Shown in pieces: positions 50,671-61,750 of a stretch of DNA of 64,000 nucleotides (positions within the stretch are counted from its first letter, which is position 1; each line of letters begins with the position of its first letter). The notes below the pieces were generated by a model, which was not told the DNA's origin, did not search any database, and saw only the letters and a list, made by a program, of their open reading frames with translations. Source of the stretch: Polytrichum commune. Its lineage: Eukaryota; Streptophyta; Polytrichopsida; Polytrichales; Polytrichaceae. The stretch is from positions 56,504,758-56,568,757 of the forward strand of contig OX485805.1 of the NCBI GenBank assembly GCA_950295325.1, in the 5' to 3' direction. The position numbers and the translations under genes are program-made.

Positions 50671-51381
50671 GTATAGATTGTCTCATCATTTATGGCTGTT
50701 GGATGTATGATGAAGATGTGAGTTTTTTAATATTATTATGATTAAAAAATTAACTTAAATTAACTTAATAATAAATTAATGAGCAATTGTAATTTATTTG
50801 TCTATTTTTAAGACATGAGGCCTTGTGCCCTAAGAACATTCTTAAATTAGAGTAAAGATGTCATACAATACTCATCTTTATCTCAATTAAAGGGGACAAT
50901 ATTAATTGTTAATTCATGCATTGCTTGTACATAATCTAATATGGATTTTGATGCCAACTCGTGTAGGTTTTGTCTTTTCCCAAACCATAAAAGTAGGCAT
51001 TTTAGAAGAGCCTCCTTTCCCATAAAGTACAATGAAAGTAGGTATCACATTCAATCACACTTAATTAGTTCGAATGTGCATGAATACATGTGAAAGTAGA
51101 CGACATTACCTAAAATATTATAAAATATACATACTAAATCAGCACATTAATTTAAGTGTCATTTTAGAGTGACAAAGACAATTTCAAATTGTAAGTCACA
51201 AAAATTATAACCTAAGTGCTAGTGAGGGTGTTTTGTAAATTTTTTGACTTCCAAGTCAATTACGTGCTTTATTGAGGGTTTTACTTTGATAATGAGATCC
51301 CAATCAATTGCTTGTTTACTTAATGAAAGTGAACACATATATTGGATTTTGGACCTTGAAGATGAAGTGCACTCAATATGA
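50671..51381. other. AT-rich intergenic DNA; nothing identified
   Basis: No coding sequence or repeat structure that I can support. Confidence 0.4.
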
Positions 51382-51966
51382 GGGCCACTTCACACACAAG
51401 GTTGAAGGCCCATGACCATGGCAATGTAAGAGCTCTTATTGGTCGAAAAGGCGGAGACCGTCCAAGTTCACTTCACACTGAGAGGTGAAGGCCTTAAGGC
51501 CTTAAGGCCCAAAGAAAAGTTCGTGGATGAAAAGTCTACATGGAGTCCTACATGGCAGGTCATGGATAAGGGTGCATGGTCTACCGGAATTTGCGTTAGG
51601 CCCATCTTCAAGAGGTGGGCCTAACGCAAATTCCATAACCATGATTTTTTAAAATATTTTTTCCAACATGATAGGTTTCAAGACAGATTGCAAGGCATAT
51701 TCTAAAATAAACAAACACCACCAAATAATTCTCTTAAATTGATTGAGTTTGAGACATATTATATTAAACCAACTCCTCCCCTCTTTTTCCGCCAACAAAA
51801 TATGCAACGATCCCGCAACATGGTTCATTCTCACTTCACACTATGCTTGAGGGCCCGTAACTACATAAAACAACCTTCCCAACACCCATGGTACGGCCTT
51901 CGGATGAGAGTCAAGGGTCCTCACCATTACAAGGTCACGGCTCTTGGCTCATGTGTGAAGTGGCCC
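51382..51966. mobile_element. 585-bp MITE, same family as 30055-30555
   Basis: Ends read inward: GGGCCACTTCACACACAAGG, and on the other strand GGGCCACTTCACACATGAGC. TGA lies on both sides (51379-51381 and 51967-51969). Inside is a perfect hairpin: GGAATTTGCGTTAGGCCCA and its inverse around an 11-nt loop (about 51587-51635). Non-coding. Confidence 0.85.
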
Positions 51967-51969
51967 TGA

Positions 51970-52241
51970 GATTTGTAATCAAACGGCCTTCAAAAATGCA
52001 AGGACAATGTTTTTTTTCGAAGTTGGGCGGGACGGGCAACAATTTTCAGTCGGGTTCAAAATTTTCCCGGGAGGGCTGCCGCCGCCCGGATCTGATACCC
52101 CCGACTCCCCGAGGGTGCTTAATGTCTGTCGTCTCTACTATGCGATTCAGGAAATCTGCCTAGGGTTTGGGAAACATTACTGTTCCAGATTTGAATTGTT
52201 TTACCTGGTGGCATAAGATTCCATGTTACCCCTTCCCCTTT
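51970..52241. other. Short GC-richer stretch; no gene
   Basis: Contains GGCTGCCGCCGCCCGGATCT-type GC-rich sequence near 52074-52094. The overlapping frames 51888-52216 are not recognised. Confidence 0.35.
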
Positions 52242-52354
52242 AGGCTTCCCCTCTTCGAATTATAATATTCTTGTACAGACATCTCATAATATTCAGGCTT
52301 CCCCTCTTCATATTATAATATTCTTGTACAGACATCTCATAATATTCAGGCTTC
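52242..52354. repeat. 53-bp tandem repeat, two copies plus a partial
   Basis: Copies start with AGGCTTCCCCTCTTC at 52242 and 52295. A third start (AGGCTTCCCCTTC) is at 52348. The first two differ at a single position. Confidence 0.92.
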
Positions 52355-54229
52355 CCCTTCGCCTCTTCCCCCTTGGCCCCACCCTCAGAATTCCTTCCCC
52401 ACTCCTCTGTATAAGAAGCACAGTAACATTATTAAGCAGTGTGCGTTCGTTCATGTGGGTCTCAAGAATGTAACCATGGGATGTGGCAGCTAGTGCAAAT
52501 TTAGTCTGTTATGCAACTCAGACTGGTGCAAAATACTTATACATACACAGGTGTGTTGGGTCCGCCTCTTCACTTTGTTGCTATTAAGTTTTGGAAGAAC
52601 GAGGAGCAGTATATCCGTTTTGGGTTTTCCATATGAGCTCACGGCTATGATCAAGGTGAAGCATCCCTCATTCACACCAACACAAGAGGTTGACGTGACA
52701 TGGTCTTGCTCTTGATAACTTAAGCAACCAAGTTGGGTGTTAGATCTGTTGTTGTTTGGTGAGGTGGTATTCCTTTATGTGTACGATGGTAGTTTGAGTG
52801 CCAGTCGTGGCTTAGATCTCCCAAGCGGTAGTTTAAATAGCTTTGTGGTTTTCCAAACTCTGATAGATTTCTCCACGCATGAGTATTGGTATAAATCTGT
52901 CATCTAAATTAGTTATTCACTCCTGCAATTGTCCTCCTTTCAGAAATTCGGTATACTCAGACCACATACTTGCACTTGTATTGACTCCATCATGGGTTTT
53001 CCTTACCCCTCTGGACGCACAATATTATGTGCACAAGGCATCCTCGGATACCTTACAGGGTTGGTTCTGAAGGCATTTGAGTTGCGTTGTCTGTGATATG
53101 AAACTGTGGAAAATAAAGTCAATATCATTTGTTGTTGACAGAGTTAAGGCATGCACTTGTGTCAGATTCCGTTTCAATTTTATCACCATGCAGTGTTACA
53201 CAAGACTCGTGTGCTAAATGTTATTATGCTCTTGGTATCAGTGGTCCTGCTAGAATCCTTGTAATGTTTAAGAGGCGCACGCCTTATGTATGAAAGAACG
53301 AATTATGTCTGTCTCTATGAGATAATAGAGGCATATTCTTAGAAATGGTGTTAGCTAAGACAAATTTTCTTTGTGTAAGAAAACGTTGGTCTTAGACTAC
53401 CTTCAGTACTATAGTGATACGGCAAGAACTTTGTGGATACCCATTGTGTGCCTCTTGTCCAAGTTCTTAGTTTCTAGCTAGCTTTTAAGCAATCCATGCT
53501 CTTTTATTTTTTCTCCGGATGTAATCTCTGCAAAACACTTAAAGCGCATGCAAATTCACCTTTCAAACATTCTAAATTCTTAGGCTTCAGTTTCCAAGAT
53601 ATCCCTCTGTTTCATGTGTCGTGCTCCCCAAGTCTACGTCATCGTAAGTGATGATCATAATTCCCCACTACAATTTTGTCCAGCCTAATTCATTTCTTTA
53701 AACTTTCTGGGCGGAACATTCCGTCTTGCGTTTTACTGACATAATTCCGCTAATATGGTTTTGCATTACAGGTTCTTGGACAAATCAACTGAAACTTAAG
53801 ACAACTCAATTGATGGGATCTACGTTCCACGGAGGTATTCATTTGTTTATAGCATGTAAATGGATTATTGCCTGATGAATTCTCACTCCGAATGCTGAGA
53901 GTCTTGGGGCTAATATAAGGTGCATGTGCTTGAAAATACTGTAAGTCCGTTCCAAATTATACCATTGGAAAACAACGTGCACAACGTGTACAAATGGCTT
54001 CCTTTATGAGTTGCTCATTCAATACAACAACGTTCCAGTGACTTGAGTGATTAAATTATGAGAGTGGTGAAGAAATTTTATTCAATGATCTGAGCTCCAC
54101 CATTTTATTTGCAGTGAAATGCATATTGACGCAATCAAGATAGGTAGTGAGTGAAGATTGTTGCCCCCCCTTCCCCCTTCCCAAGGTAGGACTCACAACT
54201 CGTTTTCACCCAAACAAAAAGGCTACAAA
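52355..54229 (+). other. Upstream region of the TPR-AP2 gene; possible leader with introns
   Basis: No coding exon could be attached. Acceptor-like TTTGCATTACAG (near 53771) and TTTTATTTGCAG (near 54115) are compatible with leader introns. A C7 tract lies at 54164-54170. Confidence 0.35.
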
Positions 54230-57037
54230 ATGTCGGAAGAATCAGTCAGAGATTCGGTGGATCTGGACAATGATGCAATTCCAAGTGATCAAGTTCTTGC
54301 TCTATCCCTCAAGGAACGTGGAGTTCGCAACCATGGGTCAGGCGACTACAACGTAGCTATAGAGAATTTGAACGCAGCAAATGCGACCGATCCAGAGAAT
54401 GCAGACATCCTATTTGAGAGAGGAAAGCTGAATGCAATCATGAAGAAACATGAAGAAGCCTTGATAGACTTTGACAAAGCTCATGCATTGAAGCCACATT
54501 GTTTTGAAATTCTTGGTTGGCGAGCCGAAACGAAGTTGGAGTTGCATGATGTTGGTGGTGCCTTGCAAGATTTGAACACTACTCACCAGCTTGACCCACA
54601 TGCTCCATGGGTTCTGAGGCTCCAAGGTAAAACAAAATATTGCCAAGATAACATGGAGGGTGCAATACATGATCTGAACAGAGAAAACGTGTTTGAACGA
54701 CACAATGCTGATACCTTGAGGTTTCGTGGAATTGCCAAACTTTACCACAGTGACTACAAAGCTGCTTTGAAGGATTTGGACAAGAGCAATGAATTGGATC
54801 CAAACAACTCTCGCACTCTTTGGCATCGGGCTCGGACCAAATTCTGGTCGGGAGATCATGAAGGTGCCCTACTGGACTTGAACAAGGCAAAAGAAATCGA
54901 ATCAAACGATGTGTCCATTCTTTTATTGCGCGCAGAAGTTAAGGAAATGACAGGAGACCTTCAGGGTTGTTTACATGATGTAAATGCAGCTTATGAACTT
55001 GATCCTCATAATATCGACACTCTTCGATGTCGATCATTTGTGAGATATTTGCTCAAAGATCAACAAGGGAGTGTACATGACATGGACATGGCTTTTGAAC
55101 TTGACCCGACCAATGTCTGCACTCTCAGATCTCAAGCTCGTTTGAAACAAATGATGGGAGATTCTGAACGTGCTCTTCGCGACCTAAACAAGGCATGTGC
55201 ACTAAAACCGGACTATACTACCGTTTTAATAGCCCGAGCAGCTGTAAATCACTCGATGAATGACATTCAAAGCTCTTTACATGACTTGGACACGGCTCAC
55301 GACCTTGAACCACAAAACATATTTATTTTGAAAGCAAGAGCTGCACTCAAAGTGATGGCAAAGGACCCAGGAGCTTTGGTAGACTTGGACAAAGCACATA
55401 ACCTTGACCCTGATGATTTCACTCGTGGGATGCGGAAAGCTTTCAGGCAGAACTCACAACAGTATCTGAACGCTATGGCAAATCTATTGGCAGAGGTTCT
55501 TCACAACGCCACTGAGGATTTATTTCTACGCTCGTTATGGAGGAATGTTATTGGTTCTTTTGAGGATTTGTCATCACAAATGTCTTTTCTTTTGGAATTG
55601 ACAAAGATCATCCTTCAAATCTGGACATGCTACTCCATGATCGTGACATTCACATTCAAATACCTGATGGGGTACGTGGAGAGGGGTGAATGGGGCACAT
55701 ATTCAAATGGATCATGGGAGTTTCGTGCTTCATACGTGTGCATCGAGTTGCGGTTGGGAGCCTACCCATTTCAAAAGTTCAGAGACGTTGCACCTACATC
55801 CCACCATGACCAGACACAAATCAGTCAACCCACTCGTCATCTCTCAATTGCAAGATCCCAATCCTTCCAACAACAAAGTGGTGCTCCCTTCATGCAAAGA
55901 GTGCCTCCTGGAAAGCGCACGAAATATTGTGGCGTTTATCATCGCCTCCGCAAAGGAAAACAAGGTCCTCGAATGGCATACGAACCACGAGAATCGTCCA
56001 AAAGGGATAACCTTAAAAGGATCTACCTCGGAGAATATCATACTCTTGAAGAAGCTGTTCTCATCCGCGACGTGGCTCACTTTTGCCTTGGCAAGCAAGG
56101 CCCTTTCAATGTGGATCCTCTCTTATATGAATCTCTTGCTCCCATCCCACAAGGCCACTCTCAACAACAAATTCGCAAGCTTGTTCTAGAGCGTGTGAAG
56201 GAAGTTGATCACTTGGCTTTCAAGGAGAAGCTAGAAAGTCAAGAGATGATGGCAGAGTTAGGTTTCCCACCTACATTACACCATTTGCATTCTAATCAGC
56301 AAGCGTCTCAAGACGATGACGCACACTTGAGAGATGATGACATTGATGAGTTCAACTCTTATTCAGGTGAAGATTCCATTATTTCTGAACCTCTTCCAGT
56401 TCCACAAGATGGTGTTTCATCACAACATGAAATGACAAGAATTGCAGAAGTCCTCATAAGCAACAACTTGTCAGCACCAAACGAGTCACCGGATCTTCAT
56501 GCCACAACGGAGCGCATAGTTGTTAACCATCCAACATGCACAGATTCTCAAATGATCAATGATCAAAATCTTGTGCATTCGCATGAAAGTACTCGCGCAT
56601 GCAATGATCGCCCACAGGATGTGGGCGTTGTTGGCAACACGCTTTGCAGCACCAATTTACCCTTTTTTGGTCCAACGTCATCTTCAAACCAATTGTGGAC
56701 TCGACAAATTGTAATCAAAGCACCAGTTGGAACCACGCTTCTTCAACAGAATGGGACCCAAGAGCTTGTTTATTCGCCCACCTTAATTCGCGCACTCTCA
56801 GCACTCCAGATTTTTGGGGTGAAAAATTGGACTATGGTGCCCCCTTTTGCTTTTACGGGTCAATCACTAGTTGTATGTCCAGACATGTCGAATGGTGGAG
56901 TGGGAACTCGAGAGTCATGGCAATATGTGTTTCGAATCCAAAAGTCTGGATCTCCGGAGGAGCTTGCCATATCAGATTCCATTCGCGCAGCATTGGATAA
57001 ATTCCGCGACCTCACAGGTTGGATCCCATGGTACTAG
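54230..57037 (+). CDS. TPR array fused to an AP2/ERF-like domain
   Basis: Single exon, 935 residues from the ATG at 54230; the frame is open 72 bp further upstream without an ATG. Residues about 24-397 are eleven 34-residue TPRs, recurring as TLR-RG-K---GD--ALHDLDKA-ELDPNN. TPRs form protein-binding superhelices. Residues about 460-530 are odd, rich in Trp, Tyr, Phe and Cys. Residues about 561-635 resemble an AP2/ERF DNA-binding domain: TKYCGVYHRL, then RIYLGEYHTLEEAVLIRDVA and a closing FNVDP. The Trp of the classical RGVRxRPWGK strand is missing, so DNA contact may be altered. The remainder (about 640-935) is low-complexity, acidic and Gln/Ser-rich, with a final hydrophobic block ending GWIPWY. 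This combination is not a standard architecture I know. It may be a regulator that couples protein binding to transcription, or a fusion product of repeat-driven rearrangement. Confidence 0.82.
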   Translation: MSEESVRDSVDLDNDAIPSDQVLALSLKERGVRNHGSGDYNVAIENLNAANATDPENADILFERGKLNAIMKKHEEALIDFDKAHALKPHCFEILGWRAETKLELHDVGGALQDLNTTHQLDPHAPWVLRLQGKTKYCQDNMEGAIHDLNRENVFERHNADTLRFRGIAKLYHSDYKAALKDLDKSNELDPNNSRTLWHRARTKFWSGDHEGALLDLNKAKEIESNDVSILLLRAEVKEMTGDLQGCLHDVNAAYELDPHNIDTLRCRSFVRYLLKDQQGSVHDMDMAFELDPTNVCTLRSQARLKQMMGDSERALRDLNKACALKPDYTTVLIARAAVNHSMNDIQSSLHDLDTAHDLEPQNIFILKARAALKVMAKDPGALVDLDKAHNLDPDDFTRGMRKAFRQNSQQYLNAMANLLAEVLHNATEDLFLRSLWRNVIGSFEDLSSQMSFLLELTKIILQIWTCYSMIVTFTFKYLMGYVERGEWGTYSNGSWEFRASYVCIELRLGAYPFQKFRDVAPTSHHDQTQISQPTRHLSIARSQSFQQQSGAPFMQRVPPGKRTKYCGVYHRLRKGKQGPRMAYEPRESSKRDNLKRIYLGEYHTLEEAVLIRDVAHFCLGKQGPFNVDPLLYESLAPIPQGHSQQQIRKLVLERVKEVDHLAFKEKLESQEMMAELGFPPTLHHLHSNQQASQDDDAHLRDDDIDEFNSYSGEDSIISEPLPVPQDGVSSQHEMTRIAEVLISNNLSAPNESPDLHATTERIVVNHPTCTDSQMINDQNLVHSHESTRACNDRPQDVGVVGNTLCSTNLPFFGPTSSSNQLWTRQIVIKAPVGTTLLQQNGTQELVYSPTLIRALSALQIFGVKNWTMVPPFAFTGQSLVVCPDMSNGGVGTRESWQYVFRIQKSGSPEELAISDSIRAALDKFRDLTGWIPWY

Positions 57038-57770
57038 CCTTGTGATTAGCACTCCTGAATTTGTTTATATACACGAGTTCAAATTTCTAACTAGAGCCCA
57101 GTATAGGTTTAAGAAGTTTGAAATAGATTTGTGACAAATGTGTTTTTGTGGCTTTGTTTTTCTTGTTTCAAAACAATGTCCGGGGAGATTTATGGGCATC
57201 ATCAGTCAGGATCTTAGTATTTCCAAGTCCAACCAGTTTCATGTTGTGAGCTTTTGTCTTTTAAAAGAATGTGAGGCATATTCCATAATTTTCCTCTAAA
57301 ATGATCGGTAAATTTCCCCAAGTCTTGAACTTCAACTGGTTATTTCTCAAACTCAACTGGTTCATTTGTAACTAGTAGTTGGTTCTCCCTGTTTATTGTT
57401 ACAAAAAGACTTTGCAGTGCCTTTCCTAAGTGCATGTGTAGGCTTCAAATATAGTGATGTAGTGCATTAGTAAGTTTCAATGTTTAGCTTTTAAGGTAAA
57501 GGCATGGACCCCATAACAACATGAAATATTAGTGATTGTATACAAATATGGTATGCTTGAATACTTGTACTTGATTGGACTAGCTCTACATAGATCTAAG
57601 TTTTGTCTTTCTCTTAAAGTGCAAGTCTCCTAGGAGATTTCACTTTATCTTGGAGTCAACCATAAAGTAAACGTGAATTCAGTGTACACCTAGAATATGT
57701 CCATATGTTCACACAATACTATCAAGAATGTCAAAAAATTCTAGAAAACATTGACACATGGGTCATGACC
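57038..57770. other. 3' flank of the TPR-AP2 gene; nothing further identified
   Basis: Contains probable 3' untranslated sequence, but no polyadenylation site could be fixed. No coding sequence recognised up to the CACTA element. Confidence 0.4.
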
Positions 57771-58125
57771 ACTGGGGAGAACCCATAAGTTTGCAATGAC
57801 CACCTGGGATGACCCATAATAAGGAAACAAAACTCCGAATTCGTGAGTTCCCAACTTCCACCATCAAAAACTTAGCCCATAGTCACAAACTTAAAATGGT
57901 GGAAGAATTGTTTCGACCATGAAGATTTTGGGATACACCAGGACAACAAGTTGGTTTTATACATTAACCAATGCATACTTGTAACATGAAACACAACAAA
58001 TACACATTGTGAAAGAACACTCATGATAGTGGTTGCATCGCACGAATAGATGTGCACACAAATTCTCGACTCAACTATCATTTTACTGCACATGCTCCAT
58101 TGGGACAAAGCTTACACAAACATTC

Positions 58126-58782
58126 CTACAACCTCACGGGATCTACAAAATCCAAATCCCTACTTAAATCCTTTCCATTGCATGAATAGTCAGAGGCACT
58201 GTCTAATTCGTCAGTTGACTCCTCCACCCATCCACGAGCATCTGTAGCCGTAGAAGGACCAGGATCTAAGCCTCTTCCGTGAAATGTGGGAACAAGTTCA
58301 TCTGGTACCACAATGCCAATAGCCATTGCTTGTGTGTATGTATATTGTATGTTGATGTGAGATTCAACTTGAACTCCTGCCGCAAAAGCATTTGGACCCA
58401 ACTGTGGTTCCTCTTCATCTGCCATGCACCTCACTCCTCGCGCTTCTTTGTTGAGAACAATTTTCCAGCCTCTATAAGTTGGATCATCACTTAAAAACAC
58501 ATGTTTGACTGTTGCAAGAAAGACATAAGGCTCACAATTTACCGGCTGAAATCGTTCAAAATTGGCCATTAAGTACTCATATTTGTCATGCCTTAGTGTC
58601 TCACGCACGGCCAACATTATTGGGTGCACCCACTGTGCCTTCAACAACAAGATGTGTATGTCCTTGTAACTTAGCTGCAATTTTTCTGTGAGTGTTCCCA
58701 CGTAACTCAACTGACCATCCACCATGTTCTTGTCACGAACATTGGTCCTAGACCCTTGCCAGAACAAATTATCAATCCACAA
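58126..58782 (-). pseudogene. CACTA TnpD-like C-terminal part (DUF4216-like)
   Basis: About 218 codons. YVGTLTEKLQLSYKD, then FLATVKHVFLSDDPTYRGWK and VVLNKEARG-type residues, match the DUF4216 pattern found at the C-terminus of plant CACTA transposases. It overlaps the next upstream frame (58707-59105) in a different register, so a frameshift or unrecognised intron separates them. Confidence 0.8.
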
Positions 58783-59105
58783 TTGAATGTGACGTGTTTA
58801 CAACCTTCATCCGCATCGCAAATGCATAAGTGATTTCCATATGCTCTTAGGGCTCTGTAAGTGTAAGCCTTGTTGCTTGGGGGGAAGCCTATGGCCATGT
58901 CATGGTCTGCCACATCCACTCCATTTTCCATGTATTCCCTCACAGCGTCAAACAACCAATCCGCAAAGTCCGCCAGTGCTTGCCTTGTTGTCAACTTTGT
59001 ATTCCAATGGAGGCCACGTCTCCCTCTTCTCCGCCTAAGTGCTCTATGGTCTTTGGCATGCCTACGTTGCAGAGCATTGTATCGCCTTACCACAAAGCCA
59101 ACCAT
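58707..59105 (-). pseudogene. CACTA TnpD-like middle part
   Basis: Contains FADWLFDAVREYMENG and YRALRAYGNHLCICDADEGC. It lies between the DUF4218-like and DUF4216-like parts, where CACTA transposases carry a poorly conserved linker. The identification rests on position and order. Confidence 0.6.
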
Positions 59106-59466
59106 ACTGGAATGAAATTGATTTTAAAGTCCGCAAAGTCAAAAGGCTATGGGATACAAATACATCAAGATGTTTTCAACAAGGCAAATACCAACTTCAT
59201 GGAGAACTTGCAGGTACTAACCACCCTTACCTGTGGTATTCGGCTATGGCACCACTGTTTGTGATCACAAATGTGTGTGCAAGCTTTTGCTCCGTAAGCG
59301 TGAGTATCTTGCAGGTTCAAATTCCTTCTAGCTCTTCAAATGTCATGAACGATTCTCCCTCATCGTCCCATACGCGTGTGGTGCGATGACTAAAATTCCT
59401 CATGTGATTAGTGACAAAACCCAATGCTTCCTAGCGTGAGTACCATGCAGCCATGCTACCCTTTGG

Positions 59467-59817
59467 TCACACCCTATTATGCACAAAGCTTTTCAAAACA
59501 ACCATGTACCTTTCCAGGATGTACATCCACTTGCAAGCCACTCGTCCACACCACTGCAATTCATCCACAAGGTGTACTAAAACATGGGACATTATATCCC
59601 ATAATCCAGGAGGCAACCACACCTCCATTATGCATAGGGTTTCTATTGTGAACTCCCTTAGCCACTGTATGTCTCCTGGGTTCACTACTTTTGCAGTCAA
59701 ATACCCGAACATTGTTCCCAACCTCATAATTGCCGCACGCACTGTTGGATGCAACAATCCACACACAATTAGTAGGATCACTGTCTGCAACAAGACGTGG
59801 AAGTCATATGACTTCAA
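59467..59817 (-). pseudogene. CACTA TnpD-like DUF4218 part
   Basis: KSYDFHVLLQTVILLIVCGL, VRAAIMRLGTMFGYLTAKV and HVLVHLVDELQWCGRVACKW follow the DUF4218 pattern (LHDWH, VR-AI-RL, VHL--E---G-V--RWMY--ERYM). Spacing to neighbouring parts matches the usual transposase order. Confidence 0.85.
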
Positions 59818-60392
59818 GCTCCCAATTTCTCACTCACAATGTGCTTCTTGAATGTTTTTGAATACCCTGCGAGGACCTTTAACTTGGAAATTGTGTCCAT
59901 AAATACTTGTGACTCGGCCTTGCTTAAGACATAGGGGGCGTGAGGTTTTACCCACTTTAGGCGCCCAATTCTGGTGCGGCCCCTCCTCATTCATAGTTTA
60001 GGATGGATATTAATCTCCTTCATGTCATGTCGAACTACTGGGTTGTCTTTCTCCCCAACTATATATTGTCCTCAACAAGTTGTCACAAACATTATTTTCT
60101 ACGTGCATGATGTCTAATGTGTGCCTCACAGGGACTTCCTACCACAAGCACTCCACAACCAGAAGATTCACAAATTATAATCAAACACTACATGGTCTAG
60201 GGCATAATAAAGGTAGAACATGGACAAAACTGGAAGAGTAATACATGGGAATTTCAAAAAATGACCTTGAAGTAGGGAAACTTGTATAGGCTTGGCGTTT
60301 GTTTCACTCCATTTCTGACGACATGGGTCATTGCGTTTTGGTCGACCACCTGCAAGTATGAATGACTTGCTTACCCTCCCCCACTCGATTAA

Positions 60393-61055
60393 CTACGATG
60401 CCATTGAAGGGACATGTGGTGGACACAATTTTGGATTGCCACTAAACAATTCTACATGCCTTTGAAATTTGTGCTCAAAATTCAACCATCTTCGGTATTG
60501 AGAATTATAAACAACCTTCCGCACGCTGTGCGAATAACGTCCAACAATTTGAGGACCACTGTGGACACAACCCATGTACCCCTTTGTAGCGAGGCCTGCT
60601 ACTATACCATACCCTGGCAAATCATGTGTTGTGAACAAGAGGACTCCGAAGCACTTGAACATAGGTTGACCCATGAAAGATGTTGCATCCCTCATATCGA
60701 CTTCTACAACCCATAGAGTCTTGAGCTCCTCCAATAGAGGCTGCAAGAAGATATCGAACTGCTCCCCAGTGGGTTGATCCATACCAGGTCTTAACAAACA
60801 AAGTAAGAGGAAGAAATTCTTTGTCATCAACCAAGGTGGCGGGTTTGCAATGGTTGGAATTATTGGCCATGTAGACCAAGAACAATTCTTGTTCCTAAAA
60901 GGATTCATGCCATCGGCTATGAGAATGAACCGCAATTGCCTCGAATTAGCAACAAATTTTGGATATTTACTGTCAATAAACGCCCATTGCGGAGAATCTG
61001 CTAGCCCACCCATGAGTCCGTCAGTGGATTTATTGTGGTGATGCCATACCAACAA
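60393..61055 (-). pseudogene. CACTA transposase core (tnp2/Transposase_21)
   Basis: LRFILIADGMNPFRNKNCSW, STWPIIPTIANPPPWLM, then FDIFLQPLLEELKTLW and HDLPGYGIVAGLATKGYMGC are the conserved blocks of plant En/Spm tnp2 transposases. The domain is open for 220 codons. Confidence 0.92.
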
Positions 61056-61099
61056 TTCTAAAATCTTCTAGATCCCAAACATCCGCCTCAACCTCGGGA

Positions 61100-61750
61100 T
61101 CACAGGAAAATGTTGGAGCACTTTGGTAGGAACGTTACCTCTAATAAATCTAGGACTCCCGGAATGGGGGCAATGCTCCTTGTGCACCAATCCCCTCTAA
61201 ATAGGCAACACAAACAAGAGCATGCATTTATCAAATCATATGTTAACCCCATATTCCGGAGAAACCTAGTGGTTGCGTTCTCATTCTCGGGAAGGGATTT
61301 TGGACTTGGTAATATCCATTGGCTTAACAACTTAGATACCTCGTCTATTAGCATAGCAGGGGCTTTGTGTGTCTTGAAGGCATTTTCAAGGCAACATGTG
61401 CACCCAAATGACTTGCACAACCTTCATGAAATAGGGGAACTCTCAACTGCTCCTCTAGATCCTCTTGCACACGGTCTGCACCTTCATCCGCACCTTCAAA
61501 CGTAGCATAATCCTGGGCATTTGCATTGTGCGCCCTTGGGGGTTCCTCATCTTTGTCCATGGGTGCAAACTCGTTACTTTGCATAGTGGCGTCCACTTGT
61601 CTTCGATGACATTCTCGAATCGAACTTCTGCATCCGGTGGGCGATCCTCAACCCTGGGAGCATCCTCAATGAATTCCTGAAGACCATCACAAAATATCTA
61701 CTCTGCTGCCCCCCTTTCTTCATCCGAGGAATCTTCAGATGGGCACTGCA
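61100..61750 (-). pseudogene. CACTA TnpD-like N-terminal part, frameshifted
   Basis: LIDEVSKLLSQW, KSLPENENATTRFLRNMGLT and INACSCLCCLFRGD match the N-terminal tnp2 pattern. Upstream, an acidic linker continues in another frame (61348-61596, DLEEQLRVPLFHEGC), with at least one stop further up near 61708. The frame changes at about 61400. Confidence 0.8.

Noticed and set aside
55686-56189. 167-codon frame inside the TPR-AP2 gene
   Set aside because: It is in another register of the AP2-like coding region, which has the better protein.
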